This document shows positions 45,098 to 55,300 of a DNA stretch of 64,000 nucleotides, in pieces. The stretch is taken from positions 1,525,578 to 1,589,577 of the forward strand of contig NZ_VDET01000002.1 of NCBI RefSeq assembly GCF_006381105.1, in the 5' to 3' direction. Position 1 is the first letter of the stretch, and every line of letters starts with the position of its first letter. This DNA is from Flavicella sediminum (GTDB taxonomy: Bacteria > Bacteroidota > Bacteroidia > Flavobacteriales > Flavobacteriaceae). Position numbers and translations under genes: made by a program. The notes under the pieces are model-generated. The model did not search any database, was not told the DNA's origin, and saw only the letters and a list, made by a program, of their open reading frames with translations.

Positions 45098-46423
45098 TTA
45101 TTTTTTGAGTCCTAATTTATGTCCAGAAATAGCATAGTATAAAATAAACAGATAACAAGGAACTAAAATCCAGTATCCAGCTGTGGCAGCTTCTGCCGTA
45201 GCTGTAAGTTCATCAATACCTTGTGCTAATAGGCTAGTTTTGTTTCCATCAACTAGTTTTCCGTACAAGGGAGGTATAATTGCCCCTCCAGAGATGGCCA
45301 TAATTAACAAGGCTGAAGCCGTTTTTGTGAATTTTCCCAAACCTTTTAAGGTGAGCGGCCAAACTGCAGGCCAAACCAAGGCATTGGCAATTCCTAAAGC
45401 AGCTACAAATAAAACAGAGGTAAATCCGCTGGTGAAAACAATACAAAAAGAAAATACAATACCTAAACAAGCGCTAATTTTTAAGGCGAAATCTTGGGTC
45501 ATGTATTTCGGGATTAAGAAAACGCCTAGCGCATAAGTTGCTACCATGGCCATTAAGGTAAACATGGTAAAAAAGCTGGCTTGTTCAGTAGGGATTCCAA
45601 GTGAAATTCCATAAGAAATAATCGTGTCGCCGGCAATCACTTCTACGCCAACATACAAGAATAAGGTAAGTACACCCAACCATAAATGCGGAAATTGAAA
45701 AATACTTGTTTTCTGAGTTGCTCCATCATTTTCTTCCTCAATAGGTGCTGCTTCAACATGTGGTAAAGGTGCTTTTCTAATTAAAAGGCCTAAAACCACT
45801 AAAACAACAGCCATTATTATATAAGGAGTTACCACACTGTCTGCCATGTTATTTAAAAGTGTGTCTTTTTCTTCAAGAGAAACGGTGCTCAATTTTGCTT
45901 TTACATCGTCTATTCCTGTAAGCAACAGCGCTCCAAAAATGACAGAGCCTAAGGCACCAGCAACTTTGTTAGCAATTCCCATAATGGCAATTCTTTTGGC
46001 GGCACTTTCCATGGGGCCTAAAATAGTGATATAGGGGTTGGAAGCAGTTTGTAGCAACGTCATTCCCATTCCTTGAATAAAGATTCCTGTTAAAAAGATC
46101 CAATAGGTTCTTGCTTCCGCCGCAGGAATAAAAACCAAAGCTCCTAAAGCCATAATTAAAAGTCCTAACGACATTCCTTTTCGATAGCCTACTTTGTTAA
46201 TTATTTTGGAAGCCGGTATGGCCATAACAACAAAAGATATATAAGAGGCAGAAGCTACTAAATACGACTGTGCATCCGTTAGTTCATTTATAGTTTTCAT
46301 AAAAGGAATCAAAGCGCCGTTGATCCAAGTGACAAATCCGAAAATGAAAAAAAGTCCGGCAATAATTAAAATAGGAATAAACGTACTGTTTTTTTTGTTG
46401 GCCGTATTTGCTGAGTTTGACAT
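45098..46423 (-). CDS. nagP: sugar MFS transporter, NagP/FucP-like
   Basis: A 441-residue twelve-helix permease of the FHS family (fucose/glucose-galactose/GlcNAc permeases): FIFGFVTWINGALIPFMKTINELTDAQSYLVASASYISF at the start, GMGMTLLQTASNPYITILGP in the fourth-fifth helix region, and EVIAGDTIISYGISLGI and LVWPAVWPLTLKGLGKFTKTASALLIMAISGGAIIPPLYG later. Family members differ in sugar; the nearby GH20, NagB and NagX-like genes point to N-acetylglucosamine. The gene symbol rests on that context. Confidence 0.88.
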   Translation of the reverse strand: MSNSANTANKKNSTFIPILIIAGLFFIFGFVTWINGALIPFMKTINELTDAQSYLVASASYISFVVMAIPASKIINKVGYRKGMSLGLLIMALGALVFIPAAEARTYWIFLTGIFIQGMGMTLLQTASNPYITILGPMESAAKRIAIMGIANKVAGALGSVIFGALLLTGIDDVKAKLSTVSLEEKDTLLNNMADSVVTPYIIMAVVLVVLGLLIRKAPLPHVEAAPIEEENDGATQKTSIFQFPHLWLGVLTLFLYVGVEVIAGDTIISYGISLGIPTEQASFFTMFTLMAMVATYALGVFLIPKYMTQDFALKISACLGIVFSFCIVFTSGFTSVLFVAALGIANALVWPAVWPLTLKGLGKFTKTASALLIMAISGGAIIPPLYGKLVDGNKTSLLAQGIDELTATAEAATAGYWILVPCYLFILYYAISGHKLGLKK

Positions 46424-46561
46424 GCTATTTGTTTTGTGTAATTTGAGACTACTAAAGTAGTTTTTGTTTGAATGATGTTTAAATATTTTCTCTAGTCAGC
46501 ATAAAAAAAGAGTTAAAGAGCGCTGTTTTTAGGACGAACATATATTTTGGATAGGGTTTGT

Positions 46562-47278
46562 TTAATCTGAAATATCGGTATTTAGTATTTTTTGTTTTGC
46601 TTCTTGTAAGTAGTTTCGTCCAATCGGAATTCTGCGATTTGCAATTTCTACGGAGTTTCCTTCAATGGAAGTAATTTTATTTAAGGCAATATTAAATGAG
46701 CGGTGAATTCGTAAAAAATTTTCTGGCAATTCTTCAGAAATACTTGTCATGGATTTATGAACCAAATAATCTCCAACACGTGTAAATACTTTGATATAAT
46801 CTTTCAGGCTTTCAATGTATAAAATATCATTGAGTTTAATTTTCATTAATTTTTTGTCGACTTTCAAAAAAATATGAGGGTCTTCCTTTAAGCTAGGTTC
46901 ATTCAGTTTTTCTTTTTCTAAATTAATTCTATGGCTTACTTTGTTTACTGCTTTTAAAAAACGGCTAAATGGAATTGGTTTGACTAAATAATCTAAAACA
47001 TCCAAATCAAAACTGTCGACTGCATATTCTCTATAAGCCGTAGTAATAATAATATGTGGTTTTAGTGTTAAGCTTCTTAAAAAATCAAGTCCACTCATTT
47101 TAGGCATATTGATGTCTAAAAAAATAACATCAATATCTTTTTCTTTGATGGCAGACAAAGCGGCAATAGCGGTATTGAAAGTTCCAAGCAACTCAATATT
47201 TTCAAATTCTTTTAAATGATTTTCGATCACTTTTATGGCTAGCGGCTCATCATCTATAATTAAGCATTTTAATTTCAT
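46562..47278 (-). CDS. LytTR-family response regulator of the GlcNAc locus
   Basis: A 238-residue regulator. Receiver domain with acidic IIDDE, phospho-acceptor D55 in VIFLDINMPK and Lys in YLVKPIPFSRF; LytTR domain (about 135-235) with ILYIESLKDYIKVFT, FLRIHRSFNIALNKI and RIPIGRNYLQE. Start 47278 (MKLKCLIIDDE) is chosen because its ATG overlaps the kinase TGA stop (ATGA), implying coupled translation. It lies between the NagP-like transporter and susC, so it likely controls one or both. Confidence 0.94.
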   Translation of the reverse strand: MKLKCLIIDDEPLAIKVIENHLKEFENIELLGTFNTAIAALSAIKEKDIDVIFLDINMPKMSGLDFLRSLTLKPHIIITTAYREYAVDSFDLDVLDYLVKPIPFSRFLKAVNKVSHRINLEKEKLNEPSLKEDPHIFLKVDKKLMKIKLNDILYIESLKDYIKVFTRVGDYLVHKSMTSISEELPENFLRIHRSFNIALNKITSIEGNSVEIANRRIPIGRNYLQEAKQKILNTDISD

Positions 47279-48339
47279 TGGAGGGGGATTTTTAAAAAGA
47301 CGCAAAATGTTTGGTCAACTATTTTTGTGTGAAATTCGTAATTGGCGGCAAATAACAATTCCAATCTACGTTGGATGTTTTTTATGCCAATACCATGAAT
47401 AGGTTTGTTTTTTTTATTTGTGTTTTGGCTAAAGGAATTTTCTACTTTAAAGATAAGCCAATTGTCTTGCTCATTTTCAAAACTAATAGTTAAGTATATA
47501 CGGTCACTATTTTTGGCACCATGCTTAAAGCAGTTTTCAATAAATGGTAAAAACAATAGTGGTGGAACTTCTACATCTTCAATATTACCTATAATGTCCA
47601 TTTCACAATGAATTTTATCTCCATGGCGCAAACGTTCTAAGTCTAAATAATTTTGAATATAATTGATGGCTGTAAACAATCTAATTTTTGGTTCCTTTAC
47701 TTCATACAATACATATTGCATAATGTCAGACAGCTTTAAGACAACACTTGGTGCTACATCCGATTTTTCAAGGGTTAATGCATATAAATTGTTTAAGGTA
47801 TTAAAGAAAAAATGAGGCTGAATTTGAGATTTTAAAAAATCTAATTCTGTTTTTAATTGTATTTTCTGTAAATCTTCAACACGATTCAATTCGTAAACCC
47901 AATCAAATATTAGTTTGATAGAAGTAGCTAAGGCTACCACATAAACTTCCCCTAAAACAACGGCAATGATATGATTAAAGGTAAACACCTGTTGTAGCCC
48001 TTCTGCTTCAGGCCAAATATTTTCGGTCACCAATACATAATTCAAGCCAGTTCGTACCATATAGTGACAGCCAAAAAGTATGATGAGTAAAAAAAGATAC
48101 TGTTTGTATTTTTTGTTCAGGATAAAACGGGGAATGAGCAGGTATATATGTATGTACACAACAATTAAGTGCAAAGGGAATTCTACCAAGTTTGATTTTA
48201 GGGAATACCAATAGTCATCAAAATAACTCCCCCAACGAATTACATTGAAAATAAAGTAAGTGATCCAAAAAAAATAATGAAATTTTTTAGGGATAGAACT
48301 ACTTGTGTTTTTAAACCAATTTAGGGATTCTAGAATCAA
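47275..48339 (-). CDS. LytS-like sensor histidine kinase
   Basis: A 354-residue kinase with about four transmembrane helices (residues 20-160) and a cytoplasmic His_kinase domain (PF06580 type): phospho-acceptor in DFLKSQIQPHFFFNTLNNLY and an ATPase segment with PLLFLPFIENCFKHG (N-box) and GIGIKNIQRRLELLF (G-box). There is no large periplasmic sensor, so the signal may act at the membrane or through a partner. It is divergent from susC and overlaps the LytTR regulator gene by four bases. Confidence 0.94.
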   Translation of the reverse strand: MILESLNWFKNTSSSIPKKFHYFFWITYFIFNVIRWGSYFDDYWYSLKSNLVEFPLHLIVVYIHIYLLIPRFILNKKYKQYLFLLIILFGCHYMVRTGLNYVLVTENIWPEAEGLQQVFTFNHIIAVVLGEVYVVALATSIKLIFDWVYELNRVEDLQKIQLKTELDFLKSQIQPHFFFNTLNNLYALTLEKSDVAPSVVLKLSDIMQYVLYEVKEPKIRLFTAINYIQNYLDLERLRHGDKIHCEMDIIGNIEDVEVPPLLFLPFIENCFKHGAKNSDRIYLTISFENEQDNWLIFKVENSFSQNTNKKNKPIHGIGIKNIQRRLELLFAANYEFHTKIVDQTFCVFLKIPLQ

Positions 48340-48547
48340 ATTTTAGAAGATTAGTTCTGAAAATTATACTTTTTTTCTTGAGGAGCAAAATATTTCATGG
48401 GAATAATGTCGATATTGAGAAAGCACTTTTTATTCATCATTTAACAACTGTTATTTGTCGCTGTTTTGGTGCTGTTTGCAGATTTAATTTTTGTTAAGCT
48501 CTTGTTGTTATTAGGTTTAGGGTCTAATATTAACTAATTTATAACTT
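48340..48547. promoter_or_regulatory. divergent kinase/susC intergenic region with phased TGTT repeats
   Basis: CTGTT occurs at 48448, 48461 and 48472, and TTGTT at 48491 and 48502, giving starts 13, 11, 19 and 11 bases apart. LytTR regulators bind short direct repeats about one helical turn apart, so this is a candidate site for the neighbouring regulator. A near-match -7 (TAGGTTTA, 48512-48519) lies between the repeats and susC. Confidence 0.4.
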
Positions 48548-51500
48548 ATGAAAAAAATAATTACTTTATTAATTATGTTCTTATCACTTACGTTAACACA
48601 ACATGTGTTTGCTCAAGTTAAGGCAATCTCTGGTACGGTAACCTCGGTATCAGACAAAACTCCAATTCCAGGAGTAAGCGTTGTTATTCAAGGCACAAGT
48701 AAAGGAACGGAAACTGATTTTGACGGAAATTTTTCCTTGCAAGTTTCAACAGGAGATGTTTTAAGTTTTTCGTTTTTAGGAATGAAAACAGTACAACTGA
48801 CCATTGGCGCTTCTAATTTTATTTCTTTAGGTATGGAAGAAGATGCTGCAGCTTTAGATGAAGTTGTGATAACGGCATTAGGTATTAAAAAGGAGAAAAA
48901 AGCCTTGACCTATTCTGCACAAGAAGTAGGAGGAGATGCTTTGACAAAAGTGAAACAAACCAATCCTATTAATAGTTTGTCAGGTAAAACGGCGGGTATT
49001 ACAATTACCAAAAGTTCTTCTGGTGTTGGTGGAGCAGCAAAGGTGGTGTTAAGAGGAAATTCTTCCACAACAAATAATGATCCTTTGTATGTTGTTGACG
49101 GAATTCCAATGTCTAATAGTGGAAATGGTTCTAACGGAGAAGAGCCTGGAACTAGTGTTTTTGGAGGGCATATAGGGAATAGAGATGGTGGAGATGCCTT
49201 GTCTATGATCAACCCTGATGATATTGCAAGTATGACGATTTTAAAAGGAGCTTCTGCTGCAGCCTTGTATGGAAGTCAAGGAGCGAACGGGGTTATTTTA
49301 ATTACCACAAAAAGTGGAAAAGAGGGGAAAGTAACTGTGAATTTTAATTCAAGTTTTACGGTAGACAATGTGGTTTCTTTGCCGGAATTACAATCGGAAT
49401 ACCAGTCGACTTCCGTTGGGCAGTCAGTAGCGGAAAATGGAAATGTTGCAGATCCAAAATCTTGGGGAGCAAAAGCGAACGGTTTGTCGAATGCTGCGAA
49501 ATCTTTTTTCAATACAGGATATACGTCTATTCAATCGATGTCTTTATCGGCAGGTACTAAAAAAGCGCAAACGTATTTTTCTTATGCAAATACTTTAGCT
49601 GGTGGTGTAATGCCAGAGAATAGTATGAAAAGGAATAATTTAACTTTAAGAGAAACGGCTAGTTTTTTAGAGGATAAAATAAAAGTGTCGGCAAGTGTAA
49701 ATCTGTCTGATCAGAGAATTAATAACAGATCAACCAACGGTTTGTACTCAAATCCATTGTCTGGTTTGTATTTACATCCTGTTGGAATTTCAAGAGATAT
49801 GTATAAGAATAAATTTGAATACTTCAATTCTTCCTTAAACATGATGGATCAATATGCAACTTCTTTTGATGAGAATATACAGCAAAATCCATACTGGTTG
49901 GTTCATAGAAATCAATCTAAAGATATAGCGCAAAGAATTGTAGCTAGCGTTTCGGTTAATTATAAGGTTCATGATAAATTGACCTTGCAGTCTAGAGGTA
50001 GTTTCGACAAGTCTTTTTTTACATTTAACAAAGAAATGTATGCGGGTGGCGATTTGACTTTTGTGCCAACTACGGGAAGGTATATAAATGAAAAAACGGA
50101 AAATACACAACAGTATTTCGATATCATAGCAACCTATGCTACAGATTTTAATGAGGATTTATCGTTTACAGGAATCTTAGGATCGAGTGTTACTAAGTAT
50201 AGAATTGGTGATAAAACGTATTTAGATTCTGGTCAAGGTGGTTTAAAATATCCTAACTTCTTTTCTATTGCTAATTTTAATGGAACTGCAGATTTGTTGC
50301 AATCCGTAAGTACAAGAGAAGTACAATCTGTATTTGGTTCGGTAAATTTTGGATATAAAAATAAAGTTTTTTTAGATGTAACGGGTAGGCAAGATTGGTC
50401 TTCTACTTTAGAGGAACCTTTCTTTTATCCTTCTGTTGGTTTGACGGGTGTTTTGTCTGATATTTTTGAATTACCACAATCTGTTTCTTTTGCAAAAATT
50501 AGAGCTTCTTATGCAGAGGTGGGAAAAGACGTCCCTCCTAATACAGCGAATCCAAATAAATATATTCCGTTAGGACTGAATACGATTATAAATCCATTGG
50601 CTGGGTCATTGCCTGGAGAGTCTTTGGTTCCAGAAGAACAAAAAGGATTTGAATTTGGTACAGAGTGGAGGTTTCTTGGAAATAGGTTTGGATTGGAATT
50701 TACCTACTATAGTTCCAACACAACCAATCAATTAATTTACATTCCTGTAATTGCTGAATTAGACAATAAAGGCTACACGCAGCACATTGTAAATGCAGGT
50801 AAAATTTCAAACAAAGGGATTGAGTTTGTCGCAAATGCAAAACCAATTGTAACAGATAATTTTACATGGAGTACTTCTATAAATTTTGCTTCTAACAAAA
50901 ATGTTGTTGAAAAAATGCATGAAAATTTAGGCGATGGGAAAGCAGATTTAACTTTGCCGGGTGTAAACGGTTATGGTTACTCATTGGTAGAAGGTGAAGA
51001 TTATGGAAGTATTCAAGGAAGAAAACTTATTAGAAATGCCGCAGGAGTACCTGTAGTTTCTGTTTCTGATACACAAGATATTACCATGGAATCTACAGGG
51101 TTTGAAACAATTGGCCATGCACAGCCAGACTTTACTTTGGGATGGAACAATACCCTAGACTATAAAAACTTCACGTTTAATGTTTTAATTGATGCAAAAG
51201 TAGGCGGGAATGTAGTGAGTGTTACAGAAGCAATCAATGATTTTTATGGCGTTTCTCAAGCATCGGCAAATGCCAGAAATACAAATGAAGGTATGGTAGA
51301 TGTTGTTGATACCAATGGAAATGCATTGCAATTAACAGCACAAGACTATTATACAAAAACAGGAGGTAGAGCAGGTATTTTAGGTGAGTATGTGTATGAT
51401 GCTACAAATGTAAGTTTAAGAGAGTTTTCAGTTGGATACAATATGTTATTTGAAAACAGCTTTGTGAACAAGGTAAATTTGTCTGTAATCGCGAATAACC

Positions 51501-51634
51501 TATTCTTTATTTATAAAGATGCACCATTTGATCCGAACGTTACCTCTAGTACAGGTAATGGATTGCAAGGAGTTGATATTTACGGTCAACCTTCAACAAG
51601 AAGTGTAGGATTAAACATTAACATAAACTTTTAA
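48548..51634 (+). CDS. SusC/RagA-type TonB-dependent receptor
   Basis: A 1,028-residue outer-membrane transporter: signal peptide ending THVFAQ, carboxypeptidase-regulatory-like domain (AISGTVTSVSDKTPIPGVSVVI), SusC plug (NPINSLSGKTAGITITKSS, DPLYVVDGIPM, GASAAALYGSQGANGVILITTK) and a large barrel ending in LNININF. Together with the SusD-like lipoprotein four bases downstream it imports oligosaccharides. Context with GH20, NagB and NagP points to GlcNAc-containing oligosaccharides such as chito-oligomers or glycan fragments. Confidence 0.96.
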   Translation: MKKIITLLIMFLSLTLTQHVFAQVKAISGTVTSVSDKTPIPGVSVVIQGTSKGTETDFDGNFSLQVSTGDVLSFSFLGMKTVQLTIGASNFISLGMEEDAAALDEVVITALGIKKEKKALTYSAQEVGGDALTKVKQTNPINSLSGKTAGITITKSSSGVGGAAKVVLRGNSSTTNNDPLYVVDGIPMSNSGNGSNGEEPGTSVFGGHIGNRDGGDALSMINPDDIASMTILKGASAAALYGSQGANGVILITTKSGKEGKVTVNFNSSFTVDNVVSLPELQSEYQSTSVGQSVAENGNVADPKSWGAKANGLSNAAKSFFNTGYTSIQSMSLSAGTKKAQTYFSYANTLAGGVMPENSMKRNNLTLRETASFLEDKIKVSASVNLSDQRINNRSTNGLYSNPLSGLYLHPVGISRDMYKNKFEYFNSSLNMMDQYATSFDENIQQNPYWLVHRNQSKDIAQRIVASVSVNYKVHDKLTLQSRGSFDKSFFTFNKEMYAGGDLTFVPTTGRYINEKTENTQQYFDIIATYATDFNEDLSFTGILGSSVTKYRIGDKTYLDSGQGGLKYPNFFSIANFNGTADLLQSVSTREVQSVFGSVNFGYKNKVFLDVTGRQDWSSTLEEPFFYPSVGLTGVLSDIFELPQSVSFAKIRASYAEVGKDVPPNTANPNKYIPLGLNTIINPLAGSLPGESLVPEEQKGFEFGTEWRFLGNRFGLEFTYYSSNTTNQLIYIPVIAELDNKGYTQHIVNAGKISNKGIEFVANAKPIVTDNFTWSTSINFASNKNVVEKMHENLGDGKADLTLPGVNGYGYSLVEGEDYGSIQGRKLIRNAAGVPVVSVSDTQDITMESTGFETIGHAQPDFTLGWNNTLDYKNFTFNVLIDAKVGGNVVSVTEAINDFYGVSQASANARNTNEGMVDVVDTNGNALQLTAQDYYTKTGGRAGILGEYVYDATNVSLREFSVGYNMLFENSFVNKVNLSVIANNLFFIYKDAPFDPNVTSSTGNGLQGVDIYGQPSTRSVGLNININF

Positions 51635-51638
51635 GATC

Positions 51639-53222
51639 ATGAAAAAATTAATAAAATATACGATCGCGTCTGCACTTGCAATTACTTTAGGAAGTTGTAC
51701 AGATAATTTTGAAACGATTAATTCAAATCCACATGAAATTACGGATGCACAGTTAAAGCAGCAAAATTATCATATTGGAGCCTCATTTGCCCCCATGTTT
51801 TTAAACGTTTTTAATGTAACTCCGGCCTGGAATTATCAATTACAACAAGGACTAATGGGTGATGTGTTTTCAGGGTATATGACAGCACCAACGCCTTTTG
51901 CAGGGAATGTAAATAATCAAACCTATGCGTTGGTAGATGGATGGAATGGTTTTCCTTGGGCTGATGCCTATACAAGCGTTATGCCTTTTGCTTTAGAAAT
52001 AAAGACCATTTTGGATGAAGAACAAAACCCGGAAAGTGAAACATATCGATTTATAGCAAATATTATAAAAGTAGCTGCGATGCATCGAGTATCTGATATT
52101 TATGGCCCTATAAGATATACAAAATACGACGCTATTGCGACAACAGGAATCTATGATTCTCAAGAAGTGGCGTATACAGCTTTTTTTAATGATTTGACGA
52201 CAGCCATTGACGGCTTGGAATCTTTTGCGGCCAGTGGCGATAAGAAATTTTCTTTATTTGATATGTCAACCTTTGCAGGAGATTTAGGGAAATGGAGAAC
52301 TTTTGCCAACTCGTTACGTTTGCGTTTGGCAATGAGGATAGTAAATGTAAATCCTGAATTAGCTAAAACACAAGGAGAATTAGCTTTGGCTAGCAATGCT
52401 GGTTTTTTAGAAGTTGAGAATATGGTTGTCAACACAGGATTTGCGCATCCAATTTCCGTCATAAGCGGTTCTTGGGGAGATGTTCGAATGGGAGCCGAAA
52501 TGGAAGCTATTTTGACAGGTTTTAATGATGGTAGAATTGATAAATATTTTGCACCTGCTACAGATGCTAATCTAAACGGAGTATACAAAGGTGTAAGAAT
52601 GGGGATAGAAATTGAAGCAAAAACACAATATGGTGCGCACTCTGCAGTAGGTGCTGTTATTGATGGTGAAACGATTCAATGGATGTCAGCTGCTGAAGTG
52701 TTTTTCTTGAGAGCAGAAGCAGCGCTAAGAGGTTGGGCTAATGCAGGTACTGCACAAGCAAACTATGAAAATGGAGTTACCGCATCTTTTTCTCAACACG
52801 GCGTTTCTGGAATTTCAAGTTATTTGGCTGATGACACAAGTACACCTGCAGATTTTGTAGATGCCTTAAATGCAGCTAATAATATCGAGTATGCTAGTGA
52901 GGTGAAAATTGCCTACAATGCGGCAGGTTCAAATGAAGAACAGTTGGAGCAAATTATTACTCAAAAATGGATCGGCATGTTTCCTGATGGACAAGAAGCT
53001 TGGTCAGAATTTAGAAGAACAGGTTACCCAAGAATTTTCCCTGTTGTTGTGAATAATAGTGGAGGAGAAATTGATACAAACATTCAAGTAAGAAGAATCA
53101 ATTTTGTAGATAGTGAAGTGAATACCAATGGGGCTAATGTAACTACAGCGGTTGGGTATTTAAATGGACCCGATACTGGAGGTACTCGTCTTTGGTGGGA
53201 TGTTTCCGGAAGTAATTTTTAA
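51639..53222 (+). CDS. SusD/RagB-family lipoprotein
   Basis: A 527-residue surface glycan-binding lipoprotein with lipobox LGSCTDNF (Cys at about 20) and SusD-like TPR helices. It resembles the SusD_2-type family, including WADAYTSVMPFALEIKTIL, RVSDIYGPIRYTKY, SLRLRLAMRIVNV and the late QKWIGMFPDGQEAWSEFRRTGYP segment common to these proteins. It acts as the lid of the SusC channel. A terminator follows, so susCD form a transcription unit. Confidence 0.95.
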   Translation: MKKLIKYTIASALAITLGSCTDNFETINSNPHEITDAQLKQQNYHIGASFAPMFLNVFNVTPAWNYQLQQGLMGDVFSGYMTAPTPFAGNVNNQTYALVDGWNGFPWADAYTSVMPFALEIKTILDEEQNPESETYRFIANIIKVAAMHRVSDIYGPIRYTKYDAIATTGIYDSQEVAYTAFFNDLTTAIDGLESFAASGDKKFSLFDMSTFAGDLGKWRTFANSLRLRLAMRIVNVNPELAKTQGELALASNAGFLEVENMVVNTGFAHPISVISGSWGDVRMGAEMEAILTGFNDGRIDKYFAPATDANLNGVYKGVRMGIEIEAKTQYGAHSAVGAVIDGETIQWMSAAEVFFLRAEAALRGWANAGTAQANYENGVTASFSQHGVSGISSYLADDTSTPADFVDALNAANNIEYASEVKIAYNAAGSNEEQLEQIITQKWIGMFPDGQEAWSEFRRTGYPRIFPVVVNNSGGEIDTNIQVRRINFVDSEVNTNGANVTTAVGYLNGPDTGGTRLWWDVSGSNF

Positions 53223-53255
53223 TACAAATAGTTAGTTTTGAGTTTATAGTAGTTT

Positions 53256-53290
53256 AACAAACGGAGTGTATCCGCTCCGTTTGTTTTTTG
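53256..53290 (+). terminator. terminator after susCD
   Basis: AACAAACGGAG / CTCCGTTTGTT 11-bp stem followed by TTTTTG. Confidence 0.85.
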
Positions 53291-53371
53291 TAGTAAATTC
53301 AGTGACGTTGGTCGAAAAAAGTTTAAAGAAAGGGTTTCAAGCAATAGTTTTACGGTAGAATCTTATTTATT

Positions 53372-55300
53372 ATGGAAAGTACACTTATGACAACAACAGA
53401 TATTTCTTACAAACCAGCAGGGCAATTTGAAGATACCCGCTATGAAAAAATTCACAATGTAGTTTTTGAAAATTCAGAAGAGGCTTCTATTTGTGTGGCA
53501 CACGAAATTGCAACACTGATAAAAGTCAAAAAAGATAAAAATCAAAACTGTGTTTTGGGATTGGCAACTGGATCTTCACCCGTTAAAGTTTATGAGGAAT
53601 TGGTGCGAATTCACAAAGAGGAAGGTTTGAGCTTCTCAAATGTTGTAACTTTTAATTTGGATGAATATTATCCAATGGATGAAAATAACATTCATAGTTA
53701 TCATTATTTTATGCGCCAGCATTTATTTAACCATGTGGACATTCCTACAGAAAATATAAATATTCCTAATGGAAATATCCCGCTAGATCAATTGCATCAA
53801 TATTGCATTGATTATGATTTGAAAATTAAAGAATATGGTGGTTTGGATTTTCAATTGTTAGGTATTGGAAGAACAGGTCATATCGGTTTTAACGAACCAG
53901 GATCTCATTACAATTCAGGCACCAGAAGTATTACCTTAGATCATATTACTAGAATGGATGCGGCACCTACTTTTTTAGGAATAGACAATGTTCCGAAAAA
54001 AGCGATTACCATGGGAATTGGAACCGTAAAAAAAGCAAAAAGAATTGTGTTATTGGCTTGGGGTCAAAACAAGGCTTCCATACTTAAAAACACCATAGAG
54101 GGAGCTATTACTCCTGAGGTTCCTGCCACGTATTTACAAGACCATCAGAATACTACTTTTATATTAAATGATGAAGCTGCTCAAAATTTAACACGTTTAA
54201 ATACGCCTTGGTTGGTTGGGCCGTGTATTTGGAATGAAGAACTATCCAGCAAAGCCATTGTTTGGTTATGTGAGCAAACACAAAAATCAATTCTAAAATT
54301 AACAGACAAAGATTACAATGATTATGGGATGTCTAGCTTGCTTGTGCAAGATGGAACCGCTTATGATATCAATATCAAAATGTTTAACAAGCTTCAACAT
54401 ACCATTACAGGTTGGCCAGGCGGAAAACCAAATGCAGACGATTCTTCAAGACCTGAGCGAGCAACGCCGAATAAGAAGCGGGTTGTTATTTTTAGTCCGC
54501 ACCCAGATGATGATGTAATCTCTATGGGTGGAACTTTTGATCGGTTGGTGGCGCAAGGACATGAGGTTCATGTGGCTTATCAAACCTCTGGTAATATTGC
54601 CGTTTCCGATTCAGAAGCCTTGAAATATGCAGAAGTTATAAAAGATGTAAATCCTACATTTCCTAAAGTTGATGCCATTATAGAAAAGTTGAACTCGAAA
54701 CAAGGAGATATTGAAGATGAATTGGATGTGAGAAAACTAAAAGGATTGATAAGAAAAAGAGAATCTTTAGCGGCTACTCGTTTTGTTGGTGTTCCAGATG
54801 AAAATATTCACTTTTTAAACCTTCCTTTTTATGAAACAGGAAGGGTGAAAAAAAATCCAATCAGTTTTGTTGATATTGAGATGGTGGCCAATTTAATTGA
54901 AGAAATTAAACCACATCAAATATATGCTGCTGGAGATTTAGCCGATCCTCATGGAACACATAAAGTTTGTTTGGATGCTATTTTTGCTGCTTTGGAAGAT
55001 TTGAAACACAAGGAGTATATGAAAGATTGTTGGGTTTGGTTGTATAGAGGGGCTTGGCATGAATGGGATATTCATCAAATAGAAATGGCGGTTCCTATGA
55101 GTCCGGATCAAGTATTGAAAAAAAGAAAAGCTATTTTCTTTCATCAGTCACAAAAAGACGGAGTTATGTTTCAAGGAAATGATACTAGAGAATTTTGGGT
55201 ACGTGCAGAAGATAGAAATAATGATACAGCGCAAAAATACCACAATCTTGGGTTTTCAGATTATGCTGCTTTAGAGGCTTTTAAACGTTACCATTTTTAA
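53372..55300 (+). CDS. nagB: glucosamine-6-phosphate deaminase fused to a PIG-L-type deacetylase domain
   Basis: A 642-residue two-domain protein. N-terminal half (about 30-290) is NagB: LGLATGSSPVKVYEEL, FNLDEYYPM, GIGRTGHIGFNEPGS with catalytic Asp/Glu/His residues; it converts glucosamine 6-phosphate to fructose 6-phosphate and ammonia. C-terminal half (about 370-640) is a LmbE/PIG-L-type zinc deacetylase with VVIFSPHPDDDVISMGGTFDRL and DPHGTHKVC as the metal-binding motifs. The fused form is common in Bacteroidota. No nagA is in this locus, so the C-terminal domain might remove the acetyl group from GlcNAc-6-P, which is a hypothesis. Confidence 0.93.
   Translation: MESTLMTTTDISYKPAGQFEDTRYEKIHNVVFENSEEASICVAHEIATLIKVKKDKNQNCVLGLATGSSPVKVYEELVRIHKEEGLSFSNVVTFNLDEYYPMDENNIHSYHYFMRQHLFNHVDIPTENINIPNGNIPLDQLHQYCIDYDLKIKEYGGLDFQLLGIGRTGHIGFNEPGSHYNSGTRSITLDHITRMDAAPTFLGIDNVPKKAITMGIGTVKKAKRIVLLAWGQNKASILKNTIEGAITPEVPATYLQDHQNTTFILNDEAAQNLTRLNTPWLVGPCIWNEELSSKAIVWLCEQTQKSILKLTDKDYNDYGMSSLLVQDGTAYDINIKMFNKLQHTITGWPGGKPNADDSSRPERATPNKKRVVIFSPHPDDDVISMGGTFDRLVAQGHEVHVAYQTSGNIAVSDSEALKYAEVIKDVNPTFPKVDAIIEKLNSKQGDIEDELDVRKLKGLIRKRESLAATRFVGVPDENIHFLNLPFYETGRVKKNPISFVDIEMVANLIEEIKPHQIYAAGDLADPHGTHKVCLDAIFAALEDLKHKEYMKDCWVWLYRGAWHEWDIHQIEMAVPMSPDQVLKKRKAIFFHQSQKDGVMFQGNDTREFWVRAEDRNNDTAQKYHNLGFSDYAALEAFKRYHF

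Noticed and set aside
45183-45536. Plus-strand 117-codon ORF inside the NagP-like transporter gene
   Set aside because: Antisense shadow of a membrane-protein frame; low-complexity Pro/Lys-rich translation with no motif.
52160-52588. Minus-strand 142-codon ORF inside the susD-like gene
   Set aside because: Antisense to a well-supported SusD-family gene and without family resemblance.
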